Assembly (NCBI GenBank): GCA_036675345.1
Contig: JAKFFE010000026.1
Span: 186,001-250,000, forward strand
Length of the DNA stretch: 64,000 nucleotides
Reading direction: 5' to 3'
Source of the DNA: JALYOC01 sp036675345
GTDB taxonomy: Bacteria; Myxococcota; Myxococcia; Myxococcales; Myxococcaceae
How positions within the stretch are numbered: the first letter of the stretch is position 1; each line of letters opens with the position of its first letter. The translations under genes and the position numbers were made by a program. The notes beneath the pieces were generated by a model. The model ran no database searches. It worked only from the letters and a program-made list of their open reading frames with translations, and had not been told where the DNA came from. Positions 7,522 through 16,328 of this stretch are shown piece after piece.

Positions 7522-8727
7522 CTACTCCAGACCCCGGGCGGCCAGCTCGTGGTCATCCTCCCCGCGCAGGTGTCCTACCTCGTGGAGGAGCGTGATCCGG
7601 ATCTGTTCGATCAGCTCCGCGCGGGTGCGCACCGCCCGGGCCAGGTTCCGCCGGTACACCGCCACCGAACGGCAGGGCTGCTCGCCCCCGTCGCAGGACT
7701 CTCCCAGCGGAGGGCCGCGGAACAGGCCGAGGATGGCGGGAGAGAGCGGCGGGTCCCCGCTGAGCAGATCGTCCTCGCTGGGCAGCTCCTCGGCGCGCAC
7801 CGGCACCCCCTCCAGGTCCCGGCGCATGTCCTTGGGCAGGGTGGCCACCGCCTTTTGGACCTCGGCCTTGAAGGCGGCCTCGGAGAGCAGCGGAGGGACA
7901 GCGAAGGAGTCGGGAGACAGCCGGCGGGCGTGGGCGAAGTGGGCCTCGGCTCCCTTCCAGTCCCCCTCCCGCTCCAGGAGCAGGCCCAGGTGGTGGTGGG
8001 CGTGGGCGGAGCGATCCGGCAGCTCCAGCAGCGCTTCGAAGGCCTGCTTGGCCTCGGTGAAGCGGCACAGCTCGAACAGCGCCACCGCCCGCTCGTAGGC
8101 GGCCTCCGGGTGCTGCGGTTGGCGGGTCAGCACCAGTTGCGCGCGGGCCAGCGCCTCGCGGGAGGCCCCCACGTCGTTGAAGGCCATCGCGGACATCAAG
8201 GCGAACTCCGCCGACAGCTCGCGGTCCCGGTTCTGTTCCGCCTGCTGGAAGCCTCGCTCGGCGTAGAGCACCGCCAGTTCGTCGTTCTCCCGCGAGGAGG
8301 ACATCCGGACCCCGTACAAATAGGCGGCACCCAGCAGCGCATCGGGCAGGTCCGGATCCAGGGCCAGGGCCCGGGCGTAGGCCAGCTGGGCCCCGGGGAG
8401 CTGGTTCAAGGCGGCCAGGGCGGCGCCCCGCTCGGAGTGGGCCAGTGGATTGTCCGGATCGAAAGCGGAGGCCTGGGCGGCGCAGGAGAGCGCGTCCTCG
8501 AACAGCTCCCGGTCGTAGAATCCGCGGGCGGCGCTCAGCGCGTCCAGGCCCCCGGACCGGCACACCGCCAGCGGCGGCTGCCGCTCCAGCCGGGAGGAGG
8601 TCGGCTCCAGCGCGCGGACCTCCTCGGGGAGGCGCTGCACGCTGGCCGGTGGGGAAGGCTCCGCCGCCGGCTGCTGCTTGCAGCCACCCAGACCCACCAG
8701 GACTGCGCACCACCACCACCGCGACAT
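7522..8727 (-). CDS. TPR lipoprotein fused to a C-terminal zincin-like metallopeptidase domain
   Basis: 401 residues. A lipoprotein signal (MSRWWWCAVLVGLGGC, lipobox LGGC) is followed by tetratricopeptide-type repeats over about residues 60-270 (for example AFDPDNPLAHSERGAALAAL and AHAHHHLGLLLEREGDW). The last 70 residues, from RGPPLGESCDGG, end in IRITLLHEVGHLRGEDDHEL. That is the HExxHxxGxxD arrangement of the minimal zincin family (Pfam PF06262-like), usually a free-standing protein of about 120 residues. I infer an outer-membrane or periplasmic protein whose TPRs recruit a substrate or partner for the metal site. Some members of that family are thought to be non-proteolytic, so activity is unproven. 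Confidence 0.82.
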   Translation of the reverse strand: MSRWWWCAVLVGLGGCKQQPAAEPSPPASVQRLPEEVRALEPTSSRLERQPPLAVCRSGGLDALSAARGFYDRELFEDALSCAAQASAFDPDNPLAHSERGAALAALNQLPGAQLAYARALALDPDLPDALLGAAYLYGVRMSSSRENDELAVLYAERGFQQAEQNRDRELSAEFALMSAMAFNDVGASREALARAQLVLTRQPQHPEAAYERAVALFELCRFTEAKQAFEALLELPDRSAHAHHHLGLLLEREGDWKGAEAHFAHARRLSPDSFAVPPLLSEAAFKAEVQKAVATLPKDMRRDLEGVPVRAEELPSEDDLLSGDPPLSPAILGLFRGPPLGESCDGGEQPCRSVAVYRRNLARAVRTRAELIEQIRITLLHEVGHLRGEDDHELAARGLE

Positions 8728-8809
8728 AGGGCGGGGATGCTACGCGAGCCGGACGCGGCTCCCAACAACCGGACACCGCCTGGCGTGGGGGCGGGCGAGC
8801 AGGCCTTTC

Positions 8810-9781
8810 CTAGAGAAACAGCGACAGCTGGGAGGGAGGCCGCTCCTCCACCTTGCGCGGGGCATGGGCCTCGGCCAGCGGGCGCAGATCGTAGGCCGCG
8901 CACAGCGCCCCGAAGCGCTGGTGGAGGGTCTGCAGCTCGGCCGGGCTGGGCGGCTTGCGGCCGATCACCCGGCGGAAGCGGCTGGAGAGTTCGGGGTACT
9001 TGCGGTCCACGTGGAAGAGGAAGGTCTCGCGGTGGGCGCCGGCCAGGGAGAGCAGCCCCATTCCGGCGAAGCGGGCGCCGGCGTGGGCGGCGCGGGAGAG
9101 CATCGCCTCCAGCCCCAGCTCCTCCTCTTCCAGCCCGGGCAGCACCGGGGAGACCAGCATCCCGACCTTGATCCCGTTGTGGGCCAAGGCCTCCATGGCG
9201 GCGAAGCGGCGCATCGCCGAGGGCGCGTTGGGCTCCAGCAGCCGGTTGATCCGCTCGTCCATCGACGCCAGGGAGAAGGTGACTGTCACCCTCCCCCGCC
9301 GGGCGATCTCCCGCAGCACATCCACGTCCCGCGCTACCAGGGAGGAGCGGGTGTTCACCCGCAGGTCCAGCCCCTCCATCCTCGCCAGGGCCTCCAGCAC
9401 GCTGCGGGTCAGCCGGACCTTCTCCTCCGACTGCTGCCACGGTTCGGTGGTGGTCCCCAGCACCAGCGGGCGGCCTCCCAGGTCGGTCTCCCGGAGCTCG
9501 CGGACCAGGGTCTCCACCAGGTTGACCTTCACCCCGATCCGCTGTTCGAAGGCGTTCCACTCGTCGTGGTCCCGGGTCTCCAGCCGCACATGGCAGAAGG
9601 TGCAGCCGTACTGGCAGCCCCGGTAGGGATTGACCGCCCAGTACCAGTTGTCCACGCCCGGGTCCTGGGCCTGGCGCAGCACGTTGCGGACCTGCAACGA
9701 GACCAACTGGGTCCCGATCCGCTCCGCCGTGGGGGGGTTCAGCGGACTCCGGTCACCGACCGCGCGGGGGTTCATCCCCAT
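8810..9781 (-). CDS. Radical SAM protein, SplB/Rv2578c-like, with C-terminal clamp-binding-like motif
   Basis: A 323-residue radical SAM enzyme. The [4Fe-4S] motif is CQYGCTFC (CxxxCxxC) within NPYRGCQYGCTFC. GRPLVLGTTTEPWQ and TVTFSLASMDERINRLLEP match the group that includes Rv2578c and resembles spore photoproduct lyase. The substrate is unknown. The final residues are QLSLFL, which fit the bacterial beta-sliding-clamp consensus QL(S/D)LF exactly. ATG 9781 has AGGAG upstream at good spacing; a second ATG two codons on is possible. Upstream is a 362-base intergenic region shared with maf. Confidence 0.87.
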   Translation of the reverse strand: MGMNPRAVGDRSPLNPPTAERIGTQLVSLQVRNVLRQAQDPGVDNWYWAVNPYRGCQYGCTFCHVRLETRDHDEWNAFEQRIGVKVNLVETLVRELRETDLGGRPLVLGTTTEPWQQSEEKVRLTRSVLEALARMEGLDLRVNTRSSLVARDVDVLREIARRGRVTVTFSLASMDERINRLLEPNAPSAMRRFAAMEALAHNGIKVGMLVSPVLPGLEEEELGLEAMLSRAAHAGARFAGMGLLSLAGAHRETFLFHVDRKYPELSSRFRRVIGRKPPSPAELQTLHQRFGALCAAYDLRPLAEAHAPRKVEERPPSQLSLFL

Positions 9782-10143
9782 GTGCCGCTCCTTCCACGCC
9801 CTGGGCCGGAATCAAAAAACTTGACCCGCGGGCGAAGTGAGATGCTGCGACAACATGAGCATGGTCACGTAAGGCGACAACGCGCCAGGGGCCGATTTAT
9901 CGGCTCCGGAGCGCTTTTGACGACGCCTCTGATCACCGGCCCTTCACCCGCCCATTGCTGAACAGAGCGATGTCCCGCCGCCGGGGGGCGCGCGCAAAAC
10001 GTCTGTCTTTTCGCGATTGTGGCGTGAGAGTGTTCACCGGCAGGCGAAATCGCGCCGGGGGCGATTTGCCGGCCCGGGAGCGGGCGGCGCCTGCCACAAA
10101 ACAACGGTTACACCGGCGCACATCGCCGGTGGGGAGCTGAAAC
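9782..10143. other. 362-base divergent intergenic region with inverted repeats
   Basis: No gene is visible. The stretch is lower in GC at its left end (AATCAAAAAACTTGACC) and must hold promoters for both the radical SAM gene and maf. It contains a perfect 6-bp hairpin GCCGAT-TT-ATCGGC (9891-9904) and related palindromic blocks around 10035-10075 (GGCGAAATCGC and GGCGATTTGCCGG). A perfect 7-bp inverted repeat lies immediately before maf. The octamer GCGACAAC occurs twice near 9848 and 9874. Confidence 0.6.
10112..10130 (+). promoter_or_regulatory. Perfect inverted repeat just upstream of maf ribosome binding site
   Basis: ACCGGCG-CACAT-CGCCGGT, a 7-bp stem with a 5-base loop, ends one base before the GGGGAG Shine-Dalgarno of maf. 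As RNA it could modulate translation start; as DNA it could be an operator. The role is inferred from position only. Confidence 0.4.
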
Positions 10144-10731
10144 ATGAATCGGCGGTTGATCCTGGCCTCCACCTCCGGCGCGCGGCGGGCGCTGATGGAC
10201 GCGCTGGGGGTGCCCTACGAGGCGCTGGCTCCCGGGGTGGATGAAGTGGTGCCCGCCGGCACCTCGGCGCTGGGGGCGGTGGCGATCCTCTCCGAGCGCA
10301 AGGCCCGCGCGGTCAGCGAGCGGGAGCCGGACGCGCTGGTGATTGGCGCCGATCAGCTGGTGACCATCGATGGAGAGGTGCTGGGCAAGCCGGAGACGCG
10401 GGAGGCGGCGCGGGCCCAGCTGTCGCTGCTGCTGGGGCGGACCCACGAGATCGTCACCGCGGTCAGCGTGATGGGCGCCGGCTTCGAGGAGCACGTGGTG
10501 GATGTGGCCCGGCTGACCGTCTATCCGCTCACGCCCGGAGAGCTGGAGGCGTACCTGGACCTGGAGGAGTGGCGCGGCTGCGCCGGCGGCTACCGGGTGG
10601 AGGGCGCCGGGCAGGCGCTGTTCCAGCGGATCGAGGGGGACCGCACCAGCATCCAGGGACTGCCGATGCTGGAGGTGGTGCGGCTGCTGCGACGGGCCGG
10701 GGTGCCGTTCTTCAGGCCGGCGGAGCCTTGA
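10144..10731 (+). CDS. maf: Maf family nucleoside triphosphate pyrophosphatase (YceF-like)
   Basis: Hydrolyses non-canonical or modified nucleotides (house-cleaning; m7GTP in the YceF branch) and is linked to septum regulation in Bacillus. The 195 residues contain the family motifs LASTSGARRALMDALG at the N-terminus, VIGADQLVTIDGEVLGKP in the centre, GCAGGYRVEGAGQALFQRIEGD and SIQGLPMLEV. The ADQL/SIQGLP wording is nearer YceF than YhdE, so m7GTP is the likelier substrate. The ATG at 10144 has GGGGAG eight bases upstream. The 3' end overlaps the convergent DHH gene by 20 bases. Confidence 0.93.
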   Translation: MNRRLILASTSGARRALMDALGVPYEALAPGVDEVVPAGTSALGAVAILSERKARAVSEREPDALVIGADQLVTIDGEVLGKPETREAARAQLSLLLGRTHEIVTAVSVMGAGFEEHVVDVARLTVYPLTPGELEAYLDLEEWRGCAGGYRVEGAGQALFQRIEGDRTSIQGLPMLEVVRLLRRAGVPFFRPAEP

Positions 10732-11677
10732 GCTCGGCCAGGATCTCCGCCGCCACCTGACGGGCGCGATCCAGCTGGTCGGGCTGGAAGCTGATCGCCG
10801 CCACCACCGGGTGACCGCCGCCGCCGTAGCGTTCAGCGATCTGGGACAGGTTGTGCTTCCGCAGCTCCGGCCGCCAGGGATTGGAGCCCAAGGAGATCTT
10901 GGCCCGGCTGCTGCCCTTGCCCACCCACACCGTGTACCGGGCCTCGGGGTACAGGTAGTAGGAGATGAACTTGTTGATCGAGTCCAGCCCGTCGTCGGCG
11001 ATGTCGAAGGTCGCGATCCCGTCCTGGAACTGGATCTTGCTGCGGACGATCTGGATCGCCTTCTGGTGACGTTCCAGCAGCGGCAGCAGCGGCTTTTGCA
11101 CCCAGTCCTGGGCCACGATCTCCGCCAGGGACTGGGTCTGCAAGGCGGCGATCATCCGGCGCATCCAGGCCGGATCCTTGTTGGCCTCCATCACCGTCAT
11201 CAGCTTCAGCGCCGGCTCGGCCAGCTCCACCGCCTGGTTCGGGCTCTCGAACTGGGCCCCGTCGATCAGCTCCGCCCAGTGCAGCAGCTCGGCCAGGGGG
11301 GCGTCGTCGAAGCCGAAGCGCTGGACCAGCACGTCGGTCATGTACCGGGTGTTGCTCTTGCGGTGGGGGTCGTGGAACTTGCGGCCGCTGGTGTCGGCGC
11401 GGAAGTGGGCTTCGTCCCCGGGCATCTGGAAGGCGGACTGGTGGTGGTCGAACCACCAGCTCAGCCGCGGATCCTGGGAGTAACGGAAGTCGACGATCAC
11501 GTTCTCGTCGCCGGTGAACACCGCCGGGTCGATCGCCGAGCCCCCGGCCTTGTGTTGCAGGCCTTCGTACTCCAGCAGGGCGTCGGGGTTGATCCGCTCC
11601 TTGTAGAAGCGGGAGAAGATGGCGGCGCTGGCGGCGCCGTCGAAGCAGCTGTCGTGGAACAGGACCTTCAGCCTCAT
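10712..11677 (-). CDS. DHH-family phosphoesterase
   Basis: 321 residues. The N-terminal DHH domain has FHDSCFDGAASAAIF (metal-binding HDxCxDG), VIVDF and WWFDHHQSAF (the DHH signature). The C-terminal DHHA1-like motif is RYGGGGHPVVAAI. The family hydrolyses phosphodiester or phosphoanhydride bonds in short oligonucleotides, cyclic dinucleotides or polyphosphate; the substrate here is not resolvable. It is the last gene of a tightly packed run beginning with the TonB-dependent receptor (11 bases from the previous stop), although its role may be unrelated. Confidence 0.88.
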   Translation of the reverse strand: MRLKVLFHDSCFDGAASAAIFSRFYKERINPDALLEYEGLQHKAGGSAIDPAVFTGDENVIVDFRYSQDPRLSWWFDHHQSAFQMPGDEAHFRADTSGRKFHDPHRKSNTRYMTDVLVQRFGFDDAPLAELLHWAELIDGAQFESPNQAVELAEPALKLMTVMEANKDPAWMRRMIAALQTQSLAEIVAQDWVQKPLLPLLERHQKAIQIVRSKIQFQDGIATFDIADDGLDSINKFISYYLYPEARYTVWVGKGSSRAKISLGSNPWRPELRKHNLSQIAERYGGGGHPVVAAISFQPDQLDRARQVAAEILAELKAPPA

Positions 11678-11688
11678 GGCGCGGACTC

Positions 11689-12747
11689 TTAACGCAACCG
11701 CAGCCCGGCGCCCACCTCCGCAAAGGCCAGGTCGGAGTCGGCGGTGTCCCCGTCGGTGGAGACCACCGCCAGGGTCAGAAAGCGCCCATCCGCCAGCGCC
11801 CCGCAGGCCAGCTTCCCGGCGGCGCCCCCGGAGAGGCTGATCGGATAGACCGCCGAGTCCGCCCCGAAGGTCCGGGGCGCGGGGAAGCGCAGGGCTTCGG
11901 CGCGAGCGGTGCTGCCCAGCTGGCGCAGCGCCTGCTGACAGCCGTCGTCCAGGGACCGATCCTCCCGGCTGACCGCGAAGCGGGCCTGCACCCCGGGGAC
12001 GCCCACGGTGACGTCGGTGCGGTCCCCGGAGGGGGGCGCGGGAAAGACGCTGACCTCCTGGGCCGAGAGCAACCGGAAGCCGGGGGGCAGCGCCAGCCGG
12101 AAGCCGAACTCCTGGCTCACCAGCTCCTGCCGGCGGCTGGGAGCGGTGGGACGCTCCGGGCGGGAACCGATGGCCAAGGAGGCCATCCCCAGCACCGCGG
12201 TCAGCACGCCCAGCCCCAGCCCCACCCAGCGGCGGCCGGGGCCCGGCTCGCCGGCCACCAGCACCAGGGCCACCACCCCGTGGGCGGCGAACATCAAGGC
12301 GGTGGACTGGAGCAGGTGGGGGATGGCCAGGAACAGGGCGGAGAGGATCATCCCCAGGGCGGTGAACTGGGCCAGCAACTTGGAGGGTCCCCGGCGCAGG
12401 TACAGCAAGAGCGACGAGAGCAGCGCCGCCCCCACCAGGGCATAGGTCCAGGAGGGGGCGGCCTGCTCCCCCATCGCGCCCGAGGCCCGCATCACCCAGG
12501 CAAAGGCGCCGATCACGAACACCCCCACCGCCTGCTTGGGGTGGACGCTGATCGCGCCGGTGAACACGGTGCCGCCCATCATGGTGGCGCCGCCCTCCTC
12601 GTCGCCCAGCGGCACCGCCATCCGATCCATCCGCCGCGCCCGCTTGAAGGAGGGGACGAAGGCGAACGGCTCATGGCAGGCGGGGCACTCCTCCGCGCCG
12701 TGGGGAATGGGGGAGTAGCCGCAGGAGGGACAGAGGGTCTTCGCCAT
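11689..12747 (-). CDS. Zinc-ribbon membrane protein, unknown function
   Basis: 352 residues. The N-terminal zinc ribbon is CPSCGYSPIPHGAEECPACH (C-x2-C and C-x2-C). After a cytosolic linker come five or so hydrophobic segments between about residues 70 and 195 (AVGVFVIGAFAWVM, YALVGAALLSSLLLYL, FTALGMILSALFLAI, ALMFAAHGVVALVLVA, VGLGLGVLTAVLGMASLAI). A soluble C-terminal domain starts at QELVSQEFGFRLALPPGFRLL. I do not recognise the family; the layout suggests a sensor or assembly factor. It starts three bases after the upstream lipoprotein gene, so is translationally coupled in the receptor operon. Confidence 0.8.
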   Translation of the reverse strand: MAKTLCPSCGYSPIPHGAEECPACHEPFAFVPSFKRARRMDRMAVPLGDEEGGATMMGGTVFTGAISVHPKQAVGVFVIGAFAWVMRASGAMGEQAAPSWTYALVGAALLSSLLLYLRRGPSKLLAQFTALGMILSALFLAIPHLLQSTALMFAAHGVVALVLVAGEPGPGRRWVGLGLGVLTAVLGMASLAIGSRPERPTAPSRRQELVSQEFGFRLALPPGFRLLSAQEVSVFPAPPSGDRTDVTVGVPGVQARFAVSREDRSLDDGCQQALRQLGSTARAEALRFPAPRTFGADSAVYPISLSGGAAGKLACGALADGRFLTLAVVSTDGDTADSDLAFAEVGAGLRLR

Positions 12748-12750
12748 CGC

Positions 12751-13692
12751 CTACGGAAGGTACCTTGCCGAGTGGGTCAACCACGAGAGCCCACCCCGGC
12801 CATCCCGCACCACGAACCAGAAGCGCACCTGCCGCTCCTGGTCGCCGGCGGGAGGAATCCACTCCACGTTGTGGCGGGCGCTGCCGCCGGAGGGGTCGGT
12901 GCCGCCGGTCTGGTTGGGGGAGAACGCGCCCACGTCGGTGTACCAGGCCACCTTCCAGGTCTCGATCAGGTTCACCGGCTCGGGAGGGTCGGCCAGCCCC
13001 ACCAGCACGTAGGGCTCCTGGCGATCCTCGAAGGCGATCGGGCGCATCGGATGGGGGCCGGGGCCGCGCAGCTCGGTGGGCAGCGGGGACTCCCCGGCCA
13101 GGATCCCGGGCAGGGTCGGCTGGAGGTTGGCCTGCATCTGGGGGAACCAGGCGCAGCTGAGCACCAGCAGCTTCTGGGCGTAGATCTCCTCGGTGCCCGC
13201 GGTCAGCTTCAACACCAGCGGCAGCCAGAGGGTGAAGGCCCCGGTGATCCCGGTCTCCCCGGCCACCAACTGCAGCAAGGGCGTCCCATCCGGGAGCTGG
13301 GCGGTGGCCGGGCGCAACCGCAGCACCAGCTCGCCCTCGGCGGTGGTCCCCTCCGCCAGCAGCACCCGCTGTTCGGCCTGCTGGCAGTCGCGATCCTCCA
13401 GGTCCGCGCAGGCCCACAGCTGGTAGTCCAGCGCGCGTCCCGCTCCGGCGGGGTCGGCGATCAGCGCCCGGTACTCCACCTCTTGCAGATAGACCAGCGG
13501 GTCGGAGGAGAGCGGGTCCTCCAGGTTGGGGACGCAGGCCGCGCCGCCCCCTTCCGGCCGGCGCATCAGCTCCGGCGGATCCAGCGCCCCCCCCAGCACC
13601 CGGAGGTCACGCACCTGGGAGGGGTTGTCCTCCGGCCCGATGCAGCCAGAGATCGCCAGGCCCGCCAGCAGCGCCAACAGTGAGGCGCGCAT
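12751..13692 (-). CDS. Lipoprotein partner of the TonB-dependent receptor
   Basis: 313 residues beginning with a lipoprotein signal (MRASLLALLAGLAISGC, lipobox ISGC). The mature chain contains four Cys in its first half (ACVPNLEDP, WACADLEDRDCQQ) and a C-terminal Ig-like or beta-sandwich stretch (VEWIPPAGDQERQVRFWFVV, RDGRGGLSW). Its start overlaps the receptor stop by one base (TGATG), showing translational coupling. By analogy with SusD-like or other surface lipoproteins it may capture ligand for the receptor. That is inference from gene order; there is no sequence similarity to SusD that I can see. Confidence 0.8.
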   Translation of the reverse strand: MRASLLALLAGLAISGCIGPEDNPSQVRDLRVLGGALDPPELMRRPEGGGAACVPNLEDPLSSDPLVYLQEVEYRALIADPAGAGRALDYQLWACADLEDRDCQQAEQRVLLAEGTTAEGELVLRLRPATAQLPDGTPLLQLVAGETGITGAFTLWLPLVLKLTAGTEEIYAQKLLVLSCAWFPQMQANLQPTLPGILAGESPLPTELRGPGPHPMRPIAFEDRQEPYVLVGLADPPEPVNLIETWKVAWYTDVGAFSPNQTGGTDPSGGSARHNVEWIPPAGDQERQVRFWFVVRDGRGGLSWLTHSARYLP

Positions 13693-16328
13693 CAGAAGCT
13701 CCCCTTCACGCCCAGCACCGGGAGGAACGGAATGCCCGGGACCGGGACCGCCTCGCGGAAGCGGTAATCGAAGATCAGCGACTCGGTGTTGGTCGCGTTG
13801 TAGAGGTTCTGGATGTCCAGGTAGACGCCCAGGGTCCAGTTCTGGAACAGGAACGCCTTGTCGAAGCGGATGTCCAGCTGCTGGAAGTCGGCGTAGCGGG
13901 TGGAGCGGGCCGCTCCGGTGACGCCCCGGAAGCGGTTCCCGTCCACCTCGTACTGGTCGTACGGATGCAGGGTGGGAGTCAGCGGCCGCCCGGTGACGTA
14001 GCGGAAGCGGGCCCCGACCTCGAAGCCGTGGGGCAGCCGGTAGGAGGCCACCGCGGTGACGATGTGGGTCTGATCGTAGGTGGTCAGCACGTAGTCCTCC
14101 GGCTCACCGGCGATCCGCTCCTCGGAGCGGTTGAGGGTGTAGGCCAGCCAGCCAAAGAAGTTCCGGGTGACGTCGTGGCGCAGCAGCACCTCCAGCCCGT
14201 AGGCGCGGCCCAGGCCGTTGTTGGAGGACGGCAGCGGCAGCCGCTGGTTCTCCTTCAGCCGGGGCAGGTCCTTGCCGGAGACCAGGTCGTAGCGGCGGTT
14301 GAAGAAGCCGGTGATGTCCAGCGAGATGCTCTCGGTGAAGCGGTGATCGAAGCCCAGCGAGGCCTGGAAGGCCTTCTCGTGGAGCAGGTTCGGGTTGCCC
14401 AGCGGCGGCTGCTCCATCTCGAAGGCGGAGGGGGGCTGGGAGTACAGCCCCAGCGATCCCTTGATCGCGGTGGACTCCAGCGGCTGCCAGCGCACCCACA
14501 ACCGCGGGTCCCAGGCCTGCCGGTTCTGCCCGTAGATGCGGGAGTAGCTGCCCCGCACTCCGGGGGTGAGGGTCACCGGCCCCAGCTTCAGGTCCGCCTC
14601 CAGGAAGCCGGCGCCATCGAAGGAGTTCACCGTGCGCAGGATGTCCTGGGACTCCACCTGGGGATCGTCTCCGGGGAAGGAGACGTACTGCACCCCGCCC
14701 AGCACCGGCAGGGTGGCCGATCCCACCAGATGGCTGAAGAGCAGATCGAACCCGGTGCGGACGGTGAGTGACGGCAGCAGCTCCAGGGTGAGGTCTTCGC
14801 GTCCACCCACCGAATAGACGTCGGTGCGCAGGCTGGCGGCGCCGAACTCCAGGTCCGCCAGATCGTAGCCCGCGTAGGGCGCGAACACCGAGGTCAGGTT
14901 CCCCTGCCGGTAGGTCCAGTCGCCCTTCACCCGGTGGAAGAGGGTGCGGGTGTTGACCGTCAGATCGCGGTTCCGCCCTCCCCCGCTGGCCACCACCTTC
15001 AGGGTGTCGTCGGAGCCGAACGCCATCACGTAGTAGGTGCTGCGGGGACGGCCGGGCTCGACGGTGCGGGGGCCGAAGTCCAGCCGGGCCTGGTAGTCCC
15101 AGTAGGCGGGCAGGATCAGCAAGGTGCCGCCCACCGGATCGTTGGGGAGCACGAAGGGCAGGATCGCGTCGATGTAGGAGCGGCGGGCGGCGGCGGCGGC
15201 GGAGATCCCGGGGGCCAGCGGCGCCTCCACGAAGAAGCCGGAGTCCAGGAAGTCCGCCTTGAGCGAGCCGTGCCAGGTGTCGGTGGCGCCGCGACGGGTG
15301 GCCACGTCCACCACCCCGCCCACCGCGCGGCCGTAGCGGGCCCCAAAGCCGCCCGGGTAGAAGTCCACCCGGTCCAGGAACTCGGCGTTGACCACCGAGG
15401 GACCTCCACCCAGGTGGTAGAGCAGCGGGATCTCCACCCCGTCCAGCAGGGTGCGGGTCTGGTCCGGGTTGGCGCCGCGGACGATCAGCGCCCCGGAGAT
15501 GAAGGGGGCGCGGGCCACGCCGGGAAGGTTCTGCAGCACCCGCACCGGATCCCCGAAGGTGCCGGGCACCCGCTGCAGCTCCTGGCGGCCGAGGGTGCGG
15601 CGCACCACCTCCTTCTTCTCCCGGTTCCCGCGGACCACGGTCTCGTAACCGATCGCGGAGGGGATCAGGTAGTAGACCACCTCCCGGGTCTCCGACTCCG
15701 CCAGCGGCTCCTGGGTCTGGAACTTCTGGAACCCGTCCACCACCACCCTCACCGGGCACTCCCCGGCGGGGACCTCCAGCGAGAAGCGGCCCTCCGAGTC
15801 GGAGACCGTCTGGGGGGCGTCGGCCGCATCCCCGCAAGCGACGATCGCCCCGCTGATCCGGTTGCGGCTGCCGCGGGCGATCAGCTGTCCCAGCAGGGTA
15901 GCCCGGGGTGCCACCTTCGGCGCGTCCTCGGGCACCGGCGGGGGCGCCAGCTGGAAGTGGTAGACGTACTCCAGCTGGATCGGGGCGGGGACCCCGTCCA
16001 CCTCGGCCGGGGAGAAGCGGAAGCGGCGCACCGCCTCGGTGGCGGCCTCGTCGAACCCGTGGCCCAGCGGCCCGGTTACCGTGGCCTCCGAGACCCGTCC
16101 CGTCTCGTCCAGGGTGATCAGCAGGGTCACCGATCCGGAGAGCCCCTCCTGCTGGGCCTGGGCCGGATACTCGGCCTGGACGAACTCCAGCAGCTCCGGG
16201 GCCCTGGTCAGCACCGGCTGATGGACCCCGCCATCCACCTCGGCGCGGGTGCCTCCCTCATAGCCAAGCGCGGCGGACCAGGAGGTGAGGAACAGGAGGA
16301 GGACCGCAGCAAAGAAGGGCTGGCGCAC
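13692..16328 (-). CDS. TonB-dependent outer-membrane receptor with an N-terminal TonB-like domain
   Basis: 878 residues. After a signal peptide, residues about 45-135 form a TonB C-terminal-type domain (EYPAQAQQEGLSGSVTLLIT, VSEATVTGPLGHGFDEAATE, FRFSPAEVDGVP). Next come a carboxypeptidase-regulatory-like beta fold (SDSEGRFSLEVPAGECPVRV), the plug (TFGDPVRVLQNLPGVARAPF, LIVRGANPDQTRTLLDGVEI) and a 22-strand-type barrel ending in Phe (GVKGSF). It is first in an operon with the lipoprotein, the zinc-ribbon protein and perhaps the DHH gene. TonB-domain-in-receptor architectures are familiar from myxobacteria. The substrate is unknown. Confidence 0.92.
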   Translation of the reverse strand: MRQPFFAAVLLLFLTSWSAALGYEGGTRAEVDGGVHQPVLTRAPELLEFVQAEYPAQAQQEGLSGSVTLLITLDETGRVSEATVTGPLGHGFDEAATEAVRRFRFSPAEVDGVPAPIQLEYVYHFQLAPPPVPEDAPKVAPRATLLGQLIARGSRNRISGAIVACGDAADAPQTVSDSEGRFSLEVPAGECPVRVVVDGFQKFQTQEPLAESETREVVYYLIPSAIGYETVVRGNREKKEVVRRTLGRQELQRVPGTFGDPVRVLQNLPGVARAPFISGALIVRGANPDQTRTLLDGVEIPLLYHLGGGPSVVNAEFLDRVDFYPGGFGARYGRAVGGVVDVATRRGATDTWHGSLKADFLDSGFFVEAPLAPGISAAAAARRSYIDAILPFVLPNDPVGGTLLILPAYWDYQARLDFGPRTVEPGRPRSTYYVMAFGSDDTLKVVASGGGRNRDLTVNTRTLFHRVKGDWTYRQGNLTSVFAPYAGYDLADLEFGAASLRTDVYSVGGREDLTLELLPSLTVRTGFDLLFSHLVGSATLPVLGGVQYVSFPGDDPQVESQDILRTVNSFDGAGFLEADLKLGPVTLTPGVRGSYSRIYGQNRQAWDPRLWVRWQPLESTAIKGSLGLYSQPPSAFEMEQPPLGNPNLLHEKAFQASLGFDHRFTESISLDITGFFNRRYDLVSGKDLPRLKENQRLPLPSSNNGLGRAYGLEVLLRHDVTRNFFGWLAYTLNRSEERIAGEPEDYVLTTYDQTHIVTAVASYRLPHGFEVGARFRYVTGRPLTPTLHPYDQYEVDGNRFRGVTGAARSTRYADFQQLDIRFDKAFLFQNWTLGVYLDIQNLYNATNTESLIFDYRFREAVPVPGIPFLPVLGVKGSF

